Shown here: positions 24,920 to 33,217 of the stretch, in pieces
Position numbering within the stretch: the stretch's first letter is position 1
Layout: the number at the start of each line of letters is the position of its first letter
NCBI RefSeq assembly: GCF_000381025.1
Contig: NZ_KB905827.1
Location: 61,596 to 125,595 of the forward strand
Length of the DNA stretch: 64,000 bases
From: Streptomyces sulphureus DSM 40104
GTDB taxonomy: Bacteria; Actinomycetota; Actinomycetes; Streptomycetales; Streptomycetaceae
Reading direction: 5' to 3'
Position numbers and translations under genes: made by a program
Notes under the pieces: generated by a model
Told to the model about the DNA's origin: nothing
The model's database searches: none
What the model saw: only the letters and a program-made list of their open reading frames with translations

Positions 24920-25668
24920 ACACCGCCGAACTCCACACGCTGACGGGCGCGTTCGCCGTCGACGCGCTCCCCGAAGACGAGCGGCACCGCTTCGAGGCGC
25001 ACCTCACCGAGTGCACGGCCTGCACCGCCGAGTCCGCCGAGCTCCGCGCGACCGCCGCGCGCCTCGGGCTCGGCGTCGCCGAGACCCCTCCGCCCGCGTT
25101 GCGCGACCGTGTACTGCGCCGGATCGGAGAGGTCCGCCAGGAGCCCCCGCCGTCGGGGAGCAGCCACCGGGCCGACGAGCGGCGCCCGGGCCGCGCCGCG
25201 AAGTGGCGCACGTACGCGCTCGCCGCATGCCTCGCCGTCGCCGCGGCGCTCGGCGGTACGGCCGTCTGGCAGCACCAGCAGGCGGACGAGGCCCGCCGGC
25301 ACGCGCAGCAGGCCCGCCAACAGGCCACGCAGCTCGCGGAGTTGCTCGCCTCGCCGGACGCGCGGACGGTCAGCGGAGGTGCACTCCCGGGAGGCGGTTC
25401 CGCCACCGCTGTGGTGTCGCAGGACCGCGACCGGGCGGCCCTCCTCGCCTCCGGGATGGCCGAACCACCGGACGGCAAGGTCTACCAACTCTGGTTCGCC
25501 GACGGCGACACGATGCGGCCGGCCGGATTCGCAGAACCGGGCACCGGCGCCGTCCTGCTCGACGGCCGCGCCGACGGGGCTTCGGGCATGGGGATCACCG
25601 TCGAGCCGGACGGAGGCTCCCCGCAGCCGACGAGCGACCCGGTGCTGCTGCTGGAGTTCCCCGCCTGA
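24916..25668 (+). CDS. rskA: RskA-like membrane anti-sigma factor (250 aa)
   Basis: The N-terminal cytoplasmic domain has the zinc anti-sigma motif H...C..C (HLTECTACTAE). One membrane helix lies at about residues 97-115 (TYALAACLAVAAALGGTAVW). The extracytoplasmic C-terminal domain is RskA-type (KVYQLWFADGDTMRPAG, GITVEPDGGSPQPT). It should hold SigK inactive until cleaved by regulated proteolysis. The GTG start overlaps the sigma factor stop, so the proteins are made in step. Confidence 0.92.
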   Translation: MNTAELHTLTGAFAVDALPEDERHRFEAHLTECTACTAESAELRATAARLGLGVAETPPPALRDRVLRRIGEVRQEPPPSGSSHRADERRPGRAAKWRTYALAACLAVAAALGGTAVWQHQQADEARRHAQQARQQATQLAELLASPDARTVSGGALPGGGSATAVVSQDRDRAALLASGMAEPPDGKVYQLWFADGDTMRPAGFAEPGTGAVLLDGRADGASGMGITVEPDGGSPQPTSDPVLLLEFPA

Positions 25669-25686
25669 CGAGACACGGAGGCCCGC

Positions 25687-26064
25687 ATGCACGTACGCCT
25701 GCTACGCACGGTCGGCGCGGCCACAGCCGCCTACGGCACCGCCGTCACCCTGTGGCCCGGGCTGCTCGCAACCCCCTCACGGCTCGTCGACGCCGCAGGC
25801 CGGACGCAGGCCCACACCCGCACCGCACTGCGCCCCGTCGGCCTGCGGGACGCGGCGAGCGGCGCAGCGCTGCTCTGCGCCCCCGAGGGCCCCGCCCTGC
25901 GCACCGCCGCCTTCCTGCGCCTCGCCGCCGACTTCGGCGACGCGGCGCTCCTCGGGTGCACCCTGCCGCGGGGGGCGCGGGGGAAGGCGGTCGGGGTGTC
26001 GGTGGTGTGGGGGGTGCTTTCTTTGGTGGGGGTGAGCAACTGGACGTTGTGCAGGGGGTGTTGA
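25687..26064 (+). CDS. Small membrane protein of unknown function (125 aa)
   Basis: The gene starts 18 bp after the anti-sigma stop with ACGGAGG upstream of the ATG, so it is probably the third gene of the sigK operon. It has hydrophobic stretches at about residues 9-28, 55-65 and 98-118. The sequence LRPVGLRDAASGAALL resembles a common pattern of small actinobacterial membrane proteins, but I cannot name the family. It may be a target or accessory of the SigK pathway (inference). Confidence 0.6.
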   Translation: MHVRLLRTVGAATAAYGTAVTLWPGLLATPSRLVDAAGRTQAHTRTALRPVGLRDAASGAALLCAPEGPALRTAAFLRLAADFGDAALLGCTLPRGARGKAVGVSVVWGVLSLVGVSNWTLCRGC

Positions 26065-26124
26065 GGGGGTGCGTCGGTCGGCGGCCCTGCGCGGTGGGCA
26101 GGGTGGCGAGAGGCGAGGGTGTCG

Positions 26125-26619
26125 CTAGCTGACAAACGGCTCCTGGGAGGTCAGCCCGTGACGGACGCGTTCCATCAGCGCGGGATGCATGGGGTGTTCG
26201 CCGAGTCGAGACGGTTCCACCCAGCGCACTTCTGCGGCCTCGTCGGGTTGCGGTTCGATGTTCCCGCCGGTCACCCGGGCGCGCAGGCAGATGTTGATCG
26301 GCTGCCGGACTTCGTCGACGCGGTCACCGTGCAAGTAGACGATCACGTGGTCCGGACTGGAGAACACGCCCACGAGGCCGGTGATCTCGACCTCCAGCCC
26401 GGTCTCTTCCTTGCACTCCCGAGCCCCGGCCTCTCCGACCGTCTCCCCCTTCTTCACCCCTCCGGTCGGGATGGTCCACAGGTCGTTGTCCACACGTTTG
26501 AGCAGAAGCAGCCGCCCGGCCTCGTCGCGCACGAAGACACTCGCTGAGGTCTTGCGGCTCGTGGGACGCGGGGCGTCGGGATCTTGCCAGTGGTCGACCC
26601 TGCGGGTGCTTTTGCTCAC
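26125..26619 (-). CDS. Nudix hydrolase (164 aa)
   Basis: The Nudix box is complete: GGVKKGETVGEAGARECKEE followed by TGL, with the catalytic Glu residues. It would hydrolyse a nucleoside diphosphate linked to some moiety X; the substrate is unknown. GTG 26619 overlaps the TAG of the upstream DUF5919 regulator by one base, so the two are co-translated. This regulator-Nudix pair recurs in Streptomyces, and the regulator may sense a nucleotide that the hydrolase clears (inference). Confidence 0.9.
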   Translation of the reverse strand: MSKSTRRVDHWQDPDAPRPTSRKTSASVFVRDEAGRLLLLKRVDNDLWTIPTGGVKKGETVGEAGARECKEETGLEVEITGLVGVFSSPDHVIVYLHGDRVDEVRQPINICLRARVTGGNIEPQPDEAAEVRWVEPSRLGEHPMHPALMERVRHGLTSQEPFVS

Positions 26620-27359
26620 TACGCCTCCGGTGCTGTGGTGGCGGATCGGGCCGCGGCCCATACCCGCTCGTAGGACTCGACGTAGGTGTTGAAGTAGGCG
26701 CCGTTGATGCGACGCAGATGCAATGTAGGTGTGTAGGCGGCCAGCACGCCGTAGGCATGTACATTCACGAGCATCTCGTCGTCGAACCGGTAGATGCTGT
26801 TGTACAGCGGGGTGTCGTGCAGCCGGACATCGACTTGACGGGGCATCCGCTCCCGATAGTAGGAGAGTACTGCCGAGACACGGCCCGCCACGCCGCCTCC
26901 GAAGCGGTATTCGCCGTCTCGAGCGGCGAGTTGTGTGCCTTCCTGGTCACCGAGGAGAAGCCTGACACGGGCGCCGTTCCTCGCCTTCTGCGCCAACGTG
27001 GGCAGCCAGTCGGGGTGTTCCTCGGTGAGGAACAGTCCGGCGAAGGCGAGCAGGTCGATGTCGCGGCTTGAGTTGCGCAACAGCTCAGTCCACAGGTGGC
27101 GGGGCACGTCGCTGCGCCGGGGGTAGGTGGCGACAAGTTCGGCTCCGACGAGCGATGCCGTGTTGGTGCTCTCCGGCCACAGATACGACTCCTCTTCCTG
27201 GAGGACGGCTGCGACGCGGTAACGGGTGCGCGGGTAGGGAATTGATCCGCCGCCGATCCATCGCTCGACGCTCTTCGTCGACACCTCAGCGGCAGCGGCG
27301 AGGGTGCTGAGATCAAGTCCGGCACGATGCATGGCTCGGCGCAGGCGTTCATTCACCAT
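26619..27359 (-). CDS. Helix-turn-helix regulator with DUF5919 domain (246 aa)
   Basis: Residues 1-65 form an XRE-like helix-turn-helix (LRRAMHRAGLDLSTLAAAAE, VSTKSVERWIGGGSIPYPRT). The rest matches DUF5919, a PLD-like domain with segments LLAFAGLFLTEE, ARVRLLLGDQEG and LYNSIYRFDDEMLVNVHAYG. It lacks the HKD motif of active phospholipase D, so it is likely a ligand-binding domain. It heads an operon with a Nudix gene and diverges from the second copy of the small-gene cassette. Confidence 0.85.
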   Translation of the reverse strand: MVNERLRRAMHRAGLDLSTLAAAAEVSTKSVERWIGGGSIPYPRTRYRVAAVLQEEESYLWPESTNTASLVGAELVATYPRRSDVPRHLWTELLRNSSRDIDLLAFAGLFLTEEHPDWLPTLAQKARNGARVRLLLGDQEGTQLAARDGEYRFGGGVAGRVSAVLSYYRERMPRQVDVRLHDTPLYNSIYRFDDEMLVNVHAYGVLAAYTPTLHLRRINGAYFNTYVESYERVWAAARSATTAPEA

Positions 27360-27531
27360 CCGGCAAGCATGGCACCTGACGACATCTGGCGGCAGGTGGA
27401 TGTCTGAAGACGTCTCACCATGTCGGTGTGCTGTCTGTGGTAGCGGAAGAACATGGAGTAATCAAACTCCCGGGCCGGCAGCGACGGAACCGAGGAGGCC
27501 GCCCCCAACGCTTCGTAGGAGCGTCGAATCC

Positions 27532-27813
27532 ATGAATTTCCCTCCACCTTACGGCGGTTGGACACGAGGCAAACCGAGTTCGCAAGGGTCCGAGCACGAG
27601 CCCGTCGGGGGCTGTCTCATCAATCAACCCAGTGTCACCTGCCGCTTTGCCGAATGCGATATCGCCCGAGGCGAGGAACCCGATGCCGAGCCGCGCTCGT
27701 TCGCCGTGCCGTGCGCCACCTGTTCCGAGACGGCTCTCCCAGCGACGACGCTGATGCGGCACCGCGAGCACGTCACCCGGCCATACCGTGCGATCCTCCG
27801 AGGCTGGCTGTGA
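27532..27813 (+). pseudogene. Internally deleted DUF7848-type gene, cassette copy 2
   Basis: From EEPDAE onward this frame parallels the 79-aa protein of copy 1 (a CATCSET Cys pair, then REHVTRPYRAILRGWL). It lacks about 20 residues between them, including the HDW and PEHLTY segments. The N-terminus (ATG 27532, AGGAG ten bases upstream) is unrelated to copy 1. The frame stays open and overlaps the next gene by GTGA as in copy 1. It may still make a shortened protein or serve only for coupling, so decay is likely but not proved. Confidence 0.55.
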
Positions 27814-27938
27814 CCCGCCCCGCGTACGTCGCCCGGCGCCAACTCGGAGCCTGGGCAAATCAGCTCCCCCTCTTCTCGCTCACCGCCGGTATCGGCTTCG
27901 TCCTCTACGCCGCCTGGCTCACTCACTCGGGAGCATGA
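27810..27938 (+). CDS. Single-helix membrane protein (42 aa), cassette copy 2
   Basis: It has the same length and position as the copy 1 protein at 1889-2017. The shared core is GIGFVLYAAWL and both end in GA. The start GTG overlaps the stop of the deleted DUF7848 frame. It has a basic N-terminus and one hydrophobic helix at about residues 19-38. Conservation of length and start overlap in a diverged copy argues for a real gene. Confidence 0.68.
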   Translation: MTRPAYVARRQLGAWANQLPLFSLTAGIGFVLYAAWLTHSGA

Positions 27939-27939
27939 C

Positions 27940-28065
27940 GTGCTCGACGAACGCCAATCGCCACCGCAGCCCGCACCGAAACCCCAAGAGCAGCCCTGCC
28001 GACACCGCGCCCTCACCCCCGACGGCAAACGCTGCGCCGACTGCCACGCCAAGATCTACCTCTAG
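27940..28065 (+). CDS. Cys/His-rich 41-aa peptide, cassette copy 2
   Basis: GTG begins one base after the previous stop, as in copy 1. A Pro/Gln-rich start is followed by CRHRALTPDGKRCADCHAKI and the ending YL. Compared with copy 1, the CRH, DGKRC and CxxC elements are kept, while the third Cys of CGC has become His-Ala. It could bind one zinc through Cys and His. Function unknown. Confidence 0.63.
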   Translation: MLDERQSPPQPAPKPQEQPCRHRALTPDGKRCADCHAKIYL

Positions 28066-28074
28066 GAACCCACC

Positions 28075-28296
28075 ATGATCCGCACCGGCTGGTACGAACT
28101 CCCCGGCGGCTCCGGCCCGTTCGACCTCCGCCGCGGCGACCGCGTCCTGCACGGCGGACGCTGGACCACCGTCGTCGACCTCTACTCCCCCGGCAGCTCA
28201 GGCCGAGGCCGCGTCCTCCACCTCGACAACGGCCGCCTCCAGCTCCTCAGGCCCCTCGAACGCGTCCCCACCTACCGCCGCACACCCCGCGATTGA
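28075..28296 (+). CDS. Conserved 73-aa protein, cassette copy 2
   Basis: The protein begins MIRTGWYELPGG, as in copy 1, and matches it at about 58 of 73 residues by eye. Differences are mostly conservative before residue 50; the last 12 residues are almost unrelated. It is the best conserved member of the cassette and is followed by the same terminator arms. Function unknown. Confidence 0.75.
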   Translation: MIRTGWYELPGGSGPFDLRRGDRVLHGGRWTTVVDLYSPGSSGRGRVLHLDNGRLQLLRPLERVPTYRRTPRD

Positions 28297-28300
28297 GACC

Positions 28301-28340
28301 CCGCTCGGGCCCGGTGTTTCCTCGTCCCGGGCCCGAGCGG
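28301..28340 (+). terminator. Hairpin ending cassette copy 2
   Basis: CCGCTCGGGCCCGG (28301-28314) and CCGGGCCCGAGCGG (28327-28340) are identical to the arms at 2373-2413, with a different 12-nt loop. Confidence 0.8.
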
Positions 28341-28423
28341 ACACCGCCGACCGCATCGCCGGAAACCTGCCGCGCTGACCGGCAAGCGCTGGTCAGTGGG
28401 TGCCCGGGTGTGGAGTCACCGGA

Positions 28424-29149
28424 TCACTCCGTCACGGGCACGCACTCGGCGAGCAGTTCGACGACGTCGTGCCAGGCTCGCCGCGCATGCCGTGGGTGGT
28501 ATCCGACGCCGGGGGGTGCGGGGTGGTCGACCGGCGGGTGGTGGAAGGCGTGCAAGGCGCCGCCGTAGACCACGAAGCGCCAGTCGACGCCCGCGGCCTG
28601 CATCTCGGCCGTGAACGCGTCGCGTTGCGCCGGCGCCATGATCGGGTCTTCCGAACCGACCCCGGCCCACACCGGGCAGGGGATGCGCGCCGCCTCGCCC
28701 GGCCGGCCCGTGGTCAGTCCGTTGACGGTCGCGATCGCGCGCAGGTCGACGCCGTCGCGCCCGAGTTCCAGCCCGATCGCGCCGCCGGTGCCGTAGCCGA
28801 CGGCGGCGATCCTGTCGGGGTCGGTCCGCGGTTCGGCGCGCAGCACCTCGAGCGCCGCGTGGCCGATGTCCCGCATCCGGTCGGGGTCGTCGAGCAGCGG
28901 CAGGCAACGGGCCAGCATCTCCTCGGGGTCGCCGAAATAGCGCCCGCCGTGGAGGTCGAAGGCCAGCGCGACGTACCCCAGTTCGGCCAGGGCGTCGGCC
29001 CGGCGGCGCTCGACATCGCTGAGCCCCGTGCCCTCCGGTCCGAGCAGCACTGCGGGCCTGCGGTCGGTACCTGCCGGAAGCGCAAGGTGCCCGATCATCG
29101 TCAGGCCGTCGGCCGGGTACTCGACCGTGCGCGTGGTACTCGTCGTCAT
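28424..29149 (-). CDS. Dienelactone hydrolase-family protein with altered nucleophile (241 aa)
   Basis: The alpha/beta-hydrolase fold of the dienelactone hydrolase family is clear (AVLLGPEGTGLSDVERRRAD, LAFDLHGGRYF). The nucleophile elbow, normally G-x-C-x-G-G, reads GYGTGG with Gly120 at the Cys position. Asp168 (GSEDPI) and His200 (ALHAFHHP) are present. Catalysis by the standard mechanism is therefore doubtful, unless Thr121 substitutes. ATG 29149 was chosen as the first start with family similarity. The gene is single, followed by nothing obvious before the cassette terminator. Confidence 0.75.
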   Translation of the reverse strand: MTTSTTRTVEYPADGLTMIGHLALPAGTDRRPAVLLGPEGTGLSDVERRRADALAELGYVALAFDLHGGRYFGDPEEMLARCLPLLDDPDRMRDIGHAALEVLRAEPRTDPDRIAAVGYGTGGAIGLELGRDGVDLRAIATVNGLTTGRPGEAARIPCPVWAGVGSEDPIMAPAQRDAFTAEMQAAGVDWRFVVYGGALHAFHHPPVDHPAPPGVGYHPRHARRAWHDVVELLAECVPVTE

Positions 29150-29291
29150 GAGACCGGACGGTAGTGCTCGTCGGACACGGCCGGGCTGAGGTTCACCGCC
29201 GGCAGAACAGCGCGGGTGCCCGGTGAAGAGAAACCGCACCCGCGCGAGCTGACCCTGGAGGTGGCGGCTCACGGGTTGAGGCAATCGCACG

Positions 29292-29322
29292 GCGGGCCCG
29301 GTCACTCGGTGACCGGGCCCGC
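29292..29322 (-). terminator. Perfect 14-bp hairpin after the D-Ala carboxypeptidase gene
   Basis: GCGGGCCCGGTCAC (29292-29305) and GTGACCGGGCCCGC (29309-29322) pair perfectly over a 3-nt loop, 18 bases beyond the stop of the leftward gene. Confidence 0.8.
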
Positions 29323-29339
29323 TGTGTGTGTCGTGTGCG

Positions 29340-30263
29340 TCAGTCGCGCTGCGCGTCGGAGGGGAGCTTGCGGATCTTCATGTCGTCCGCGTCGTCCGAG
29401 TCGAAGCCGTAGTCGAGCAGCTTCGCCGCGTCCTCGTAGCGATCCTTGCTGTTGAGTACCGTGCCGGTGAGGGTCTTGCCGTCACGCGTGGCCGCGAAGA
29501 CGAGGCAGGGGCCTGCCGCCGTGGTCGTACCGGTCTTGATACCGGTGATGCCCTTGTACGAGCCGAGGAGCTGGTTGGTGTTGTCCCACTCGTAGTAGCG
29601 AGTGCGGCCGTTGGCAGCCGGGGCCTCTGTCTCGTAGTTCTTGGTTTTGACGACCTTGCGGAACGTGTCGTTCTGCATGGCATGCTGGGCCAGCTTCGCC
29701 AGGTCCGCGGGCGTGGTGGAATCGCTGCTGGTGCCGTCGAAGGAATCGAACTTGGTCTTCGTCAGGCCGATTTCCTTGCCCCTGGCGTTCATCTTCACGA
29801 CGAACGACTGGGTGCGCTGCTCCAGGGTGGCCCCTTCACCGAAGGTGTCGGCGAGAGCGTAGGCCGCGTCGGCGCCGGAGGGCAGCAGGGCGGCGTACAG
29901 CAACTGGTCGACCGTCAGCTCGTCGCCGGTCTGCAGGTCCGCGGTGCTTGTCCCGTTTTCGAGGGTGTAGTCGCGGTACGCCTTCTTGACGGTCACCTTC
30001 CGGTCGAGGTCGGCGTTCTCGTCGTCGAGGACCGTGGAGGCGAGCATGATCTTCACCGTGCTGGCCATCGCCCGGTCGTCGTTCACCTTCTTGCCGAAGA
30101 CCTGCTCGCCGTTCTCGTCGAACAGCGAGGCGCCCTTGGCGGCGATCTCCGGCGGAGGCGTCTCGGACCCGGCGATGGCGATGACGGGGACGCTGGTGGC
30201 GAGTACGACACCGGCGGAGGCGGCGACGATGATCTTGCGCTTGGACAGGGTTCTGGTAGCCAT
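29340..30263 (-). CDS. D-alanyl-D-alanine carboxypeptidase, S11 family (307 aa)
   Basis: The three penicillin-binding motifs are S68-T-V-K71, SGA at 129-131 in place of the usual SxN, and KTGT at 243-246. An N-terminal basic stretch and hydrophobic segment (residues 7-32) form a signal peptide or anchor. It trims the terminal D-Ala of peptidoglycan pentapeptides outside the membrane. ATG 30263 has GGAG seven bases upstream, unlike ATG 30278. The missing Asn of motif 2 is a variation that I recall in other Streptomyces homologues, so it need not mean inactivity. Confidence 0.88.
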   Translation of the reverse strand: MATRTLSKRKIIVAASAGVVLATSVPVIAIAGSETPPPEIAAKGASLFDENGEQVFGKKVNDDRAMASTVKIMLASTVLDDENADLDRKVTVKKAYRDYTLENGTSTADLQTGDELTVDQLLYAALLPSGADAAYALADTFGEGATLEQRTQSFVVKMNARGKEIGLTKTKFDSFDGTSSDSTTPADLAKLAQHAMQNDTFRKVVKTKNYETEAPAANGRTRYYEWDNTNQLLGSYKGITGIKTGTTTAAGPCLVFAATRDGKTLTGTVLNSKDRYEDAAKLLDYGFDSDDADDMKIRKLPSDAQRD

Positions 30264-31278
30264 GGAGCCACTCCGCATCTACTGAGTGAGGGGTGCATTC
30301 GGGGTGGCGATTTCCGACGGCGTGTCGAAGGCCGTGCCCCGATGGGTGATGCTCGTTCTCAACTTCTTTGCCGCAGCGGTGAGTACGTGCGCGGCAGGGT
30401 TGCCGCCTTCGTACGTGGTGCATCGGTGTGCATGTTCCACCGCCGCCCACCCTTGAACTGCCGTAGGGGAGAAGGGAGATCAGTCCACGCTTCGAGACGC
30501 TGAATCAGCACGTACGGAGATGTGCGATTCCAGTGACGCCGGTATGTGTTCTGTGGAGATTCGGTGAACACTCGGAGGTGCCAAAATTCCAGGGAGGCCG
30601 GGTGCACGAAGTCCTGTCGATCCACAGGTGACGGACAGATGGCCGGGTACCGGTTCGAGTCCTGCAATTCAGGCATGAAAGCGTGCACTTGGTGCCGTAT
30701 GGCTGAGGCGCCGGCTCTCACCCTGTATGCGCCGCGTCTCAAGTTGGCACATCCTTTTCCTGTCTTGCGGTTACACGGACAACGCGCTGATGCGTGTGCG
30801 TAGCCGCCGCCGCTGCTGAGCGGCCGAAGGCCCTCGGCGGTCTCAAATAGTGGTACACATGCGAAAGTTGTTCGAGCACTGCCAATCAACCATGTCGGCT
30901 GCGACTTTCGCAAACCACGAGAGTCTTCACCGCAGACTTCGACGCCTCTTCGGGGAATCCGGATCGCGGCGGCCAATGACAAGCGGACACGGCCCGGTAG
31001 GCAGACGCCGGAGCCCGAGGCTTCTTTCGTGCAGTCGGTCACTTGCAGACGAGACCTCTCGGCGGCCCGACCGGCAGCCGGTCAGGGCGAGTCGGACAGC
31101 GCTCGTCCGGGTGGAGCGACTCGCCGCGCACCAACCGGTCGTTTCCGAAAGCTGGTTCGTTCGACGCCGCCCCGCGACTGCCCAGAGTGCGGCCTCCCAC
31201 GAGGTTTCGGCGACTGGCATCCGTACTTGGCGGCCGTGTACACCGCACGGCGTGCACGGCCGCCGACCCCGGGTGGGT
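30264..31278. other. Gene-poor 1 kb region of lower GC
   Basis: About 1 kb between the carboxypeptidase and acyl-CoA ligase genes holds no frame with Streptomyces-like codon bias. The base composition is visibly less GC-rich than the surroundings. TGCGAAAGT (30860-30868) and ACTTTCGCA (30904-30912) form a spaced inverted repeat. The carboxypeptidase promoter must lie at its left end. It may hold decayed genes or non-coding RNA, but nothing specific can be named. Confidence 0.4.
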
Positions 31279-32952
31279 TCACCGCACTCGTTCGGTAGTG
31301 CCCTCGGTCGCCTCCCGTGCGGCGAGCTCCCGCATCCGGTAGTGGATCTTCTTGCCCGTCGCCGTGACGGGCAGCTCCTCGACGAAGCGGTAGGCGCGCG
31401 GCCGCTTGTAGGGGGCGAGCATCGGGTGGCTGCGGCAGTGCTTGTCGCACTCCGAGGCGGTGAGAGAGGCGTCGGAGCGGACCACGTACGCCGTCACCAA
31501 CTGCCCCCACTCCGGGTCGGGGACACCGACCACGACGGAGTCGGTGATGCCGGGGTGCTCGTTGAGCACTTCCTCGACCTGCACCGGGTGGACGTTCTCG
31601 CCACCGCTGAGGATCATGTCGTCCCGGCGGCCGACGAGAGTGACGTACTCGTGTTCGTCCCAGGTGGCGAGGTCCCCGATGTAGAGCCAGCCGTCGCGGA
31701 AGTTCTCGGCCGCCTCCTCGGGGAGTCCCGCGTAGGAGTAGGCCGACTTGGGGGAGCGGACGATCACTTCGCCGATCTCGGTGCCGTCCTTCGCCGCGAG
31801 GTCGTCGGGCGCGGCGCGCCTGTCCTCGTAGACCCGGACCACGGCGACGTCGTCGTCGGTGCAGGCGCGTCCGGCGGTGCCGGCGTGGTCGGGGAGGTCC
31901 GAGGGGCGGAGGAAGGTGTTCCAGAACGCCTCTGTCGTGCCGTACCCGTTGAAGATCCGTTCGGTGAGGACGCGTTGGTAGCGGAGGCACGCCTGCCGCT
32001 CCAGCGGGGCGCCCATGGTGACGATGCCGCGCAGCGTGGAGAGGTCGCGCGGGCGCGCCTCCTGCGCGTCGGCAAGGCGCTCCAGGTTGGTCGGCGCCCC
32101 GATGAGGAAGGTGAGGCCGCGCTCCTCGACGAGGTCGAGGACGCGCTCCGCGTCGAAGTGGCGGAGCGGGACGGCCTCGGCGCCGACGTAGAAGACGGGG
32201 TTGGGGCCGCCGGAGTAGAGGCCGCCGCGGTGGAACCACGGGCTCATGTTGAGCGTGCGGTCCTCGGGGGTGAGCGGGAAGTGCATGATCACGTCGTGCG
32301 CAGAGAGCACCTCGGTGGCGTTGTTGAGCGGAACTCCCTTGGGGAGTCCCGTGGTGCCCGACGTGTAGAGACGGGTCGTCTCGCCGTAGAGGCCGGTCTC
32401 CGGCCGCGGCGGCGCCTGACGCCCGGCGCCTGCCGCGTGCACCTCGGCGAACGGGACGGCGCCCGGGGCCGGTTCGGGGCCCGGTGCCCCCGGCGCGTCG
32501 ACCTGGACGACGAGCGGCGGGGCGTGCCCGGAGAGGTGGAGCGCCTGCGCCGCCTCGCCTGCGAGGGTGGCGTCGTAGACGTACGCGGCGGGCCGGCCCG
32601 TGCTCAGCACGTGGGCCGTCTCGCCGGGCGCCAGGCGGAAGTTGACCGGGGAGCCGATCGCGCCGAGCCGCTGGGTGGCGAGGTAGAGGAGTGCGAACTC
32701 GGGGCCGTTGAGGAGCTGATGCACGACGAGGTCGCCGGGGCGCACGCCGTGTGCGGCGAGCCCGGCGGCGAGCCGGTCGACGTCGGCGCCGAGTTCGGCG
32801 TAGGTCCAACTCCTCCCGGTCGCCGGATCGCTCAGGGCGGGACTGGTGGCGTAGCGGTGGGTGTTGCGGGTGAAGCCGGCGAGGTAGGTGAAGTTCCGCT
32901 CGAACACCTCGCGGAAGGCTGTCGGGTCGTAGGCGTCGGTGCGCTGGCTCAC
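31279..32952 (-). CDS. Acyl-CoA synthetase / AMP-dependent ligase (557 aa)
   Basis: The AMP-binding motifs are intact: YTSGTTGLPKG, GYGTTEAF, YIGDLATWDE.E and GRRDDMILSGGENVHP, with the C-terminal catalytic Lys in ATGKKIHY. It activates a carboxylic acid to its CoA thioester through an adenylate. The group resembles medium/long-chain and aromatic acid ligases; the substrate is not determinable. GTG 32952 (GAGG eight bases upstream) gives the usual family start; a further 24 residues upstream are possible. A palindromic site lies 250 bp upstream. Confidence 0.88.
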   Translation of the reverse strand: MSQRTDAYDPTAFREVFERNFTYLAGFTRNTHRYATSPALSDPATGRSWTYAELGADVDRLAAGLAAHGVRPGDLVVHQLLNGPEFALLYLATQRLGAIGSPVNFRLAPGETAHVLSTGRPAAYVYDATLAGEAAQALHLSGHAPPLVVQVDAPGAPGPEPAPGAVPFAEVHAAGAGRQAPPRPETGLYGETTRLYTSGTTGLPKGVPLNNATEVLSAHDVIMHFPLTPEDRTLNMSPWFHRGGLYSGGPNPVFYVGAEAVPLRHFDAERVLDLVEERGLTFLIGAPTNLERLADAQEARPRDLSTLRGIVTMGAPLERQACLRYQRVLTERIFNGYGTTEAFWNTFLRPSDLPDHAGTAGRACTDDDVAVVRVYEDRRAAPDDLAAKDGTEIGEVIVRSPKSAYSYAGLPEEAAENFRDGWLYIGDLATWDEHEYVTLVGRRDDMILSGGENVHPVQVEEVLNEHPGITDSVVVGVPDPEWGQLVTAYVVRSDASLTASECDKHCRSHPMLAPYKRPRAYRFVEELPVTATGKKIHYRMRELAAREATEGTTERVR

Positions 32953-33202
32953 GGTTCTCACCTCGGGGGAGCGCGTCGGCGGAGCGCGGGGGTTCTCCGT
33001 CGGCCGGGGCGCGACGGCGGTCACGCGCGCGGGCTCTGCGGCTGAGGTGTGCGCTGCGTTCCGCAGCGGTGTCGCGAGCGGGCGTGGTGGCTCTCTCCCT
33101 CGGCGTCGTCCGGGGACGCGGCCTGGGGATCTGACTGGGAATGTGACTGGGGATCTGGCTGTGGTGCACGGGGTGCACGGGATCTAGCGGACGAATAGTA
33201 CG

Positions 33203-33217
33203 CGTGTACGTTACACG
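33203..33217. promoter_or_regulatory. Candidate operator upstream of the acyl-CoA ligase gene
   Basis: CGTGTA (33203-33208) and TACACG (33212-33217) are perfect inverted arms around CGT, in an AT-richer pocket of the 622-bp gap 32953-33574. The shape suits a TetR-type regulator. No regulator is encoded next to it. The rest of the gap contains no gene I can support apart from the terminator at 33514-33549. Confidence 0.35.

Noticed and set aside
26125..28340. Reading the DUF5919-Nudix pair plus the micro-cassette as a phage defence system
   Set aside because: No nuclease, toxin, NTPase or known defence domain is present. Divergent layout alone is not enough to claim defence.
30640..30680. GGTTCGAGTCC, which resembles a tRNA T-loop, and a possible attachment site
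   Set aside because: The flanking bases do not form a T-stem or acceptor stem, and no anticodon arm can be folded upstream. No integrase is present.
31029..31298. A forward frame with CPECG and Tyr-rich sequence upstream of the acyl-CoA ligase end
   Set aside because: A single CxxC in an otherwise Arg/Pro-rich frame without a ribosome site, overlapping the ligase stop, is not convincing.
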